DNA of 7,157 nucleotides from assembly GCA_937930265.1 (NCBI GenBank), contig CALGLI010000268.1, positions 1-7,157 of the forward strand. The letters run 5' to 3'. The stretch comes from an uncultured Veillonella sp. Lineage in GTDB: Bacteria; Bacillota; Negativicutes; Veillonellales; Veillonellaceae. The position numbers and the translations under genes are program-made. This document shows, one piece after another, positions 6,101 through 7,157 of the stretch. The notes below the pieces were generated by a model that saw nothing but the letters and a program-made list of their open reading frames with translations, did not search any database and was not told where the DNA came from. How positions within the stretch are numbered: position 1 is the first letter of the stretch; the number at the start of each line of letters is the position of its first letter.

Positions 6101-7157
6101 AGACCCATAGCAGCATTGGCTTTTACAATACTGCCGTATCCAAACGCAACGCTGTTATCACCTATAACTCGAGCACCTGGTCCTAAGCCCATAGAACCAG
6201 CACCATACACACCAGATTGCGTACCAAAAGCAATAGAGTTTTCTTTCCGAACTTGAGCACCCACACCAATAGCAATGGAGTTAGCTGCCTTCGCATCCAC
6301 ATACGTTAAGGAACCAATACCGATACCACTATCTGCTTCTACATAGGATCCAGAACCTTGTGCGATAGAGGAATTACCCGAAGCATTCGTATAATAACCT
6401 ATCGCTATGGCATTATCCCCAGTACTTCTTGTTTTATAAATTGTATCTTTTACATCCTTACCCTTATCATCCTTCCTAGTAATGGTCATGTATTCTTTAT
6501 CTTTGTTTACATCTAGTGAGAATTTATTCGAAGTAATGTTTCCTTTATTGTCTTGATTTGTTACACCATTGACTAGTGCAGTAATCTTTTTCGTCACTTC
6601 ATGACTGGATTGCCCAGCAAGAAAACCAGCTTTAATAAGCGATAATTCATTAGTGCTCGTTAAATTAATTTTCTTAACTGCTTCCTCTGAGGCATCCATA
6701 TTACCCTTGGCTATCCTTACATCTGTGTCTTTTTGTGTTTGGGTGTACGATGCCGAAACCGCTTTATTTTGTGCCTCCTTATATAATTGTATGTTTTCTA
6801 AATGTGCTCTAATCAGTAATGCGTCGCGCTCACTAATGTCCTGATTTTGTGCTAGTACATTTGTTTTTATAATATTACTAACTGGTGCAGAATTTTCTCC
6901 CGGATGCTTGTTCTTATACTCAGCATCATTATCAATAAACGCATTGGCAAAGGCATTATACCCAAATGCTAAGGAACCCTTACCAACTGCTTTTGCATTA
7001 TATCCATAGGACATGGCACCGATTTGAGTTGCTTCATTGTGATTACCTACTGATAATGATTGTTTTGCAAATGTTCTGGACTCTTCACCAATGGCAACAG
7101 AGCCTTCTGCCTCCCGTGAAGTAAAGGCACGAAGACCCATCGCTGTGGCACCTTTTG
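1..7157 (-). CDS. Giant trimeric autotransporter adhesin (YadA/Hia-like), internal fragment, both ends missing
   Basis: One minus-strand frame (codons ending at multiples of three, 7155 down to 3) stays open for 2385 codons with no stop. About 59 YadA-head repeats of the S-[VI]-A-[IL]-G type fall in six heads (residues 1-73, 247-421, 566-820, 911-1047, 1138-1351, 1451-1574). Five necks of the form RRI-x-x-VA-x-G ... D-[TYF]-DAV-x-V-x-QL follow heads 1 to 5, and a stalk runs from residue 1648 to 2385. Proteins of this class trimerise on the surface of diderm bacteria, are anchored by a C-terminal 12-strand barrel, and mediate adhesion, aggregation and biofilm formation. The signal peptide and barrel are not in the window, so secretion is inferred from family membership. 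No frameshift or cysteine-rich region was seen. The taxon is probably Veillonella or a relative. The ligand cannot be told from sequence. Confidence 0.96.
169..249 (-). repeat. Neck 8 (stalk-type neck)
   Basis: Reads TKLTNIADGTIAAGS, then HDAVTGGQLHTA. It is the third stalk-type neck, almost the same as neck 6 (IADGTIA...DAVTGGQLH) with His instead of Thr before DAV. The following KSELATALGGG may be the start of a very short coil. Confidence 0.87.
250..474 (-). other. Stalk segment after the collagen-like stretch
   Basis: Reads LTSKVNALRNGEAGTVVYTD, AAGKRVVKATDGKWYLADKV, NDDGSKKAGATEVTDVQGRL, VNPDGTTTITGTSTG. The two strand pairs TVVYTDAAGKRVVK and DGKWYLADKV look like consecutive beta hairpins with N/D-G turns. 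From memory, similar segments directly after G-x-y stretches are common in Veillonella adhesins. This supports the taxon guess but is not a search result. It ends at neck 8. Confidence 0.55.
475..561 (-). repeat. Interrupted collagen-like G-x-y stretch
   Basis: Residues 2199-2227 read GRD GKP GTG, the interruption TDAGM, then GAK GPT GQD GLN GKD. That is eight G-x-y triplets, three before and five after a five-residue break. Because the protein is a homotrimer, three parallel chains are already in register, so a short collagen triple helix is conceivable. It may equally be a flexible hinge. Only KP and PT carry proline, which is weak for a stable triple helix. Confidence 0.65.
562..786 (-). 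other. Stalk segment with FKPGTGTG strand and short helix
   Basis: Reads GYTAEGETKAKKVAVGTGLT, FKPGTGTGAAATVKKGIAI, STEDGGIVNIGLDADTRTA, IDKVAILEKAIGKSDAD. It is a beta-looking region followed by a short amphipathic helix (AIDKVAILEKAIG) that ends immediately before the collagen-like patch. It has weak resemblance to the FKG-type domain upstream. No specific function is assignable. Confidence 0.5.
787..876 (-). other. Coiled coil B, Asn/Thr-rich
   Basis: Reads TTINNLTTKVTNNTNN, then IANLTNTVNANTNL. Hydrophobic residues I, L, V, I, L and V recur at 3-4 spacing. VTNNT and VNANT match the [IV]-x-x-N-T polar-core motif. The low hydrophobicity and Asn richness are typical of stalk coiled coils in this adhesin class, which are stable as trimers. 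Confidence 0.7.
877..960 (-). repeat. Neck 7 (stalk-type neck)
   Basis: Reads VKLTGLKDATLSDSS, then TDAVTGKQLNATN. It is a close relative of neck 6 with K-QLN at the end, running without a break into the Asn-rich coiled coil B. Confidence 0.88.
961..1275 (-). other. FKG-type stalk beta domain
   Basis: Reads TFKGNDGQGVAKKLGEELSI, KGEGTVP..., NNITTKKLADGSGLQIGL, ADALTNMKSITG, then GFTISSGG and ISVNNVKLTG. The pattern of FKG-D, a KKLGE-x-L-x-I-KG strand, N-I-T, and a short L-x-x-[ML]-x-S-I-T helix is typical of repeating stalk domains in large adhesins of this class. It leads directly into neck 7. Its role is spacing and rigidity of the stalk, as inferred from the family. Confidence 0.65.
1276..1557 (-). 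other. Stalk beta segment and coiled coil A
   Basis: 1557-1378 encodes a short helix and a beta-looking part (AELHVRKGDYTVGDNGEVSL, KAFKIKNIA). 1377-1276 encodes GSVDTLTGKVNTN, TTNIATNTGD, ITTLKTAVDKAI, with heptad spacing of V, L, V, I, I, L and V. VNTNT and IATNT match the [IV]-x-x-N-T pattern known from trimeric adhesin stalks, where Asn at core position d coordinates an anion. The heptads are read by eye. Confidence 0.65.
1558..1641 (-). repeat. Neck 6 (stalk-type neck)
   Basis: Reads SKITGLADGTIADNS, then TDAVTGGQLHSK. This is the common stalk form of the neck (K-[IL]-TGL, then DAVTG-x-QL), distinct from the RRI...NVKQLK necks of the head modules. It is normally followed by a coiled coil, and the short segment AEKANVSDLTGKLDKT fits that. 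Confidence 0.88.
1642..2208 (-). other. First stalk segment: Trp-containing beta domain and following beta-rich region
   Basis: Residues 1651-1839. After neck 5 comes WGLQVQNGTDTKDV, then ITLKAGNNVTLDNNNGVVTI. This resembles the Trp-ring and GIN-type stalk beta domains of Hia/BpaA-type adhesins (Trp, then an aGxNVT strand and a closing VTI strand). The rest (MNFKGDAGQTFTPDATNN, NDKHFQWTQGSGNGAARF, LTYIGLKNSLSI, ITVNKGTS) is beta-rich, not clearly assignable, and contains no head repeats. It ends at neck 6. Assignment of the first 45 residues is moderate; that of the remainder is low. Confidence 0.55.
2215..2433 (-). repeat. Pre-neck segment 5 and neck 5
   Basis: The pre-neck part (DDVKYHPTTAGKTKASPY, LLNEDVDKMKDADNGVVAIG) is diverged and longer than the others. 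The neck at 2283-2215 reads RRIVGVAGGYND, then YDAVNVKQLKA. It is the border between the head array and the stalk. A Trp (codon at 2208-2206) follows two alanines later. Confidence 0.9.
2434..2913 (-). repeat. Post-neck linker 4 and head 5, about 8 repeats
   Basis: The linker at 2913-2806 (KSYYYSVNSTEDTDNKDVN, ending NNNGATG) is a divergent relative of linkers 2 and 3. Head 5 (2805-2434, residues 1451-1574) has repeats NAVAIG, NSLALG, SAVGVG, NGVAIG, NGIAIG, DSIVLG, NSVAIG and GSVALG. One turn is enlarged by the Ala/Gly-rich stretch TVGTAASGTAAAILA. This is the last beta-roll head in the window. Confidence 0.87.
2914..3102 (-). repeat. Pre-neck segment 4 and neck 4
   Basis: The pre-neck part (SDTETNSVPAFIGGTNND, VGNGVVSVG) leads to the neck at 2982-2914, which reads RRIVGVAGGRDE, then FDAVNVKQLKA. 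Phe replaces the Tyr before DAV. The short NIRNTTADGRGVT linker between strand and neck is longer than in necks 2 and 3. Confidence 0.9.
3103..3849 (-). repeat. Post-neck linker 3 and head 4, about 14 repeats
   Basis: The linker at 3849-3745 is nearly the same as linker 2. Head 4 (3744-3103, residues 1138-1351) is the longest in the window, with about fourteen repeats including ASVAVG, YSTAIG, TAVGVG, GSVGMG, NAVAIG, NSFGAG, LSLGLG, NAIAIG, SAVAVG, DAVALG, KSVAIG and NSVAIG. Turns are rich in Ala, Ser and Thr (NATA, TTSG, TVSG, TASG), unlike the aromatic turns of head 2. One polar loop (DGKNSKNETVQS) interrupts near the end. Confidence 0.88.
3632..3918 (-). repeat. Long direct repeat, copy A (period 681 bp)
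   Basis: Neck 3, post-neck linker and first three repeats of head 4. By eye about 85 percent of bases match the copy 678 to 681 bp away at 4313-4596, with one extra codon (GTT/ACT region near 3848) and no frameshift. It looks like an in-gene duplication of a head-neck module or a gene-conversion tract. Confidence 0.8.
3850..4014 (-). repeat. Pre-neck segment 3 and neck 3
   Basis: The pre-neck part (SDTNTKTTGAFLTEENND, PENGVVSIG) precedes the neck at 3918-3850, which reads RRIIHVAGGSGD, then YDAVNVKQLKA. It is one of four near-identical 23-residue necks. The flanking linker has one codon more than the copy after neck 2 (KATAVKYY against KAAVKYY). Confidence 0.9.
4015..4527 (-). repeat. Post-neck linker 2 and head 3, about 8 repeats
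   Basis: The linker at 4527-4426 (AVKYYKTNTTDTANRTVN through NYNGEGATG) leads into head 3 at 4425-4015 (residues 911-1047). Head repeats include ASVTLG, YSTAIG, TAVGIG, SSVALG, GVAIG, YTVAIG, SSVAIG and ASVALG. Two turns are lengthened, one after ITGYTKTEGS and one after AKVLRDTSVA. The N-terminal half of this module is closely matched by the next module (see the 681-bp repeat). Confidence 0.87.
4313..4596 (-). repeat. Long direct repeat, copy B (period 681 bp)
   Basis: Neck 2, post-neck linker and first three repeats of head 3, matching copy A at 3632-3918. Shared protein blocks include NRTVNGI, VSANYNGEGATGTASV and ASGNYSTAIGRDVITSG. Beyond about 4313 towards lower coordinates the two modules diverge quickly, although both remain YadA-type heads. 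Confidence 0.8.
4528..4695 (-). repeat. Pre-neck segment 2 and neck 2
   Basis: Residues 821-876. The pre-neck part reads TDTVTKSTAAFINETNND, then PGNGVVSVG. The neck proper (4596-4528, 23 residues) reads RRIINVAGGAND, then YDAVNVKQLKA. The same two-part unit recurs before necks 3 and 4 and, in altered form, neck 5. It marks the end of one head-neck module. Confidence 0.9.
4696..5460 (-). repeat. Head 2: YadA-like head, about 12 repeats with two insertions
   Basis: Residues 566-820 carry repeats such as HALALG, GSISIG, EATAIG, QSVALG, YGVAIG, HSGVAIG, NALALG, HSTAIG, NAMAFG, GSIAIG and NSVALG. The turns are unusually aromatic (SSFGQG, YAWGRG, RAYSYG, RARAWS, TANYWN, KVRGW), which suggests a Trp/Tyr-rich surface. 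A 64-residue insertion lies at 5070-4879. A shorter polar one (DQRVQYNDNGTTREKNVN) separates the tenth and eleventh repeats. Confidence 0.87.
4879..5070 (-). other. 64-residue beta-rich insertion inside head 2
   Basis: Residues 696-759 start at MPEVFDDNGVSMNVF and end at FKIQKPSTI, between head repeats STAIGANAQVG and HNAMAFG. The alternation of hydrophobic and polar residues (VVYEKTGETDTEYTVKEY and TTVARTFKIQ) suggests a beta hairpin or small beta domain extending from one turn of the beta-roll. Extended loops from a head turn are known in other adhesins of this class and can carry ligand-binding surfaces. A role here is inference only, and I do not recognise the sequence. Confidence 0.55.
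5461..5592 (-). other. Post-neck linker 1
   Basis: Residues 522-565 (TDKSAHFLSLAG ... NFNNDGASG) link neck 1 to head 2. The end, N-[FY]-N-x-[DE]-GA-[ST]-G, also occurs after necks 2 and 3 (NYNGEGATG), so this is a recurring part of each module. The segment is too short for a long coiled-coil stalk, so the next head follows almost directly. Confidence 0.6.
5593..5676 (-). repeat. Neck 1 (YadA-type neck, divergent copy)
   Basis: Residues 494-521 read LRGLRRIVNVAPGALD followed by TDAVTVAQLREW. This matches the YadA neck, a short trimeric adapter joining the wide beta-roll to a narrower element, with DAV and QL as the most conserved positions. It differs from necks 2 to 5 in having APG in place of AGG, TVAQLR in place of NVKQLK, and a Trp straight after. 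Confidence 0.85.
5677..5892 (-). other. Unique pre-neck segment before neck 1
   Basis: Residues 422-493 connect head 1 to neck 1. They include HGLDIDPYLPDSAG, a short alanine-rich helix-like part (IKEKLAALNTAAAG) and YISVGGWDASVDENGK. The YISVGG part probably matches the NGVVSVG strand found before necks 2 to 4 (NGVVAIG before neck 5), which implies that the rest is an insertion of about 45 residues. No known domain is recognised. Confidence 0.5.
5893..6417 (-). repeat. Head 1: YadA-like beta-roll head, about 12 repeats
   Basis: Residues 247-421 contain about twelve consecutive repeats, including DNAIAIG, ANSIAIG, ENSIAFG, DNSVAFG, TNSMSIG, TSSIALG, SSAVALG and NNSVALG. Most are 14 residues, with a few extended by one or two. 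Variants with G replacing A in the core (GIGIG, SMGLG, AAMGLG) are frequent here. The head ends at YRSTTFY, after which a unique pre-neck segment starts. Confidence 0.88.
6418..6936 (-). other. 173-residue charged, probably helical insertion between two head blocks
   Basis: Residues 74-246 lack the A-[IL]-G head pattern. The first part (IDNDAEYKNKHPGENSAP) is a polar linker. About 90 residues then look helical, rich in E, K, Q, A, L and D (for example NQDISERDALLIRAHLEN and ASEEAVKKINL). The end (NKFSLDVNKDKEYMTITRK, then DTIYKTRST) looks like a beta hairpin leading back into the head. No neck precedes it, so the beta-roll is interrupted directly. The stretch looks more A+T rich than the heads on both sides. 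I do not recognise the domain. It may be a coiled-coil or helical-bundle insert protruding from the trimer, and its function is unknown. Confidence 0.6.
6937..7155 (-). repeat. Head 0: partial YadA-like beta-roll head, about 5 repeats
   Basis: Residues 1-73 hold five head repeats: ATAMG, GSVAIG, QSLSVG, GAMSYG and GSLAFG, each followed by a short turn. In YadA-type heads each repeat forms one coil of a left-handed parallel beta-roll in a trimer. The head is cut by the window edge, so more repeats probably lie beyond 7157. It does not end in a neck. The last repeat (YNAFANAF) runs straight into the helical insertion. Confidence 0.85.

Noticed and set aside
2500..6400. CRISPR-like pattern: short similar words such as accaatagcaac recurring every 40 to 60 bases
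   Set aside because: The words are imperfect, the spacing is set by the 14-residue head repeat (42 bases), and the reading frame is maintained. These are coding repeats, not repeat-spacer units.
3712..6844. Further plus-strand open frames between 3712 and 6844
   Set aside because: All lie opposite the intact minus-strand frame and follow its repeat periodicity. None shows a recognisable domain.
6418..6936. Possibility that the non-head insert marks the junction of two genes or a frameshift
   Set aside because: The frame continues unbroken from head 0 through the insert into head 1, with no stop and no shift of codon register.
1..7157. Search for promoter, terminator, tRNA, insertion sequence or second gene
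   Set aside because: The whole window is inside one coding frame. No intergenic gap, terminator-like hairpin with T-run in context, transposase or RNA gene was seen.

Overview
The window is a single, uninterrupted protein-coding region on the minus strand. Reading the reverse complement from base 7155 down to base 1 gives 2385 codons without a stop. Neither the start nor the end of the gene is inside the window. The product is an internal fragment of a giant trimeric autotransporter adhesin (type Vc secretion, YadA/Hia class). The evidence is dozens of YadA-type head repeats (S-[VI]-A-[IL]-G followed by a variable turn, about 14 residues each), repeated neck motifs ending in DAV-N-V-K-Q-L-K, and a stalk with short coiled coils. 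The N-terminal signal peptide and the C-terminal YadA-type beta-barrel anchor must lie outside the window. Residue numbers below count from base 7155.

The organism is most likely a low-to-medium GC diderm Firmicute of the Negativicutes, with Veillonella the best guess. The reasons are the codon preference (GGT, ACA, GCA, GTA), the combination of head modules with a collagen-like G-x-y patch, and the downstream LTSKVNALRNGEAGT segment, which I associate from memory with Veillonella adhesins. This is recognition, not a database result.

Layout in protein order (right to left on the map): a partial first head (7155-6937); a 173-residue charged, probably helical insertion (6936-6418); a long head of about 12 repeats (6417-5893) with a unique pre-neck segment and a divergent neck 1 (5676-5593); then four head-neck modules ending at necks 2, 3, 4 and 5 (ending at 4528, 3850, 2914 and 2215). 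Each module has a linker after the previous neck, a beta-roll head, a pre-neck segment with the pattern NGVV-[SA]-[VI]-G, and a neck. The neck-to-neck distances are 1068, 678, 936 and 699 bp, all multiples of three. Modules 3 and 4 share a stretch of high nucleotide identity.

From 2214 to 1 the protein changes to stalk architecture. It has a Trp-containing beta segment, three further necks of the form TGL-x-D with DAVTG-x-QL, two short Asn/Thr-rich coiled coils, FKG-type beta domains and an interrupted collagen-like stretch at 561-475. I see no second gene, RNA gene, promoter, terminator, mobile element or CRISPR array. Short plus-strand open frames are antisense shadows of the repetitive coding sequence.
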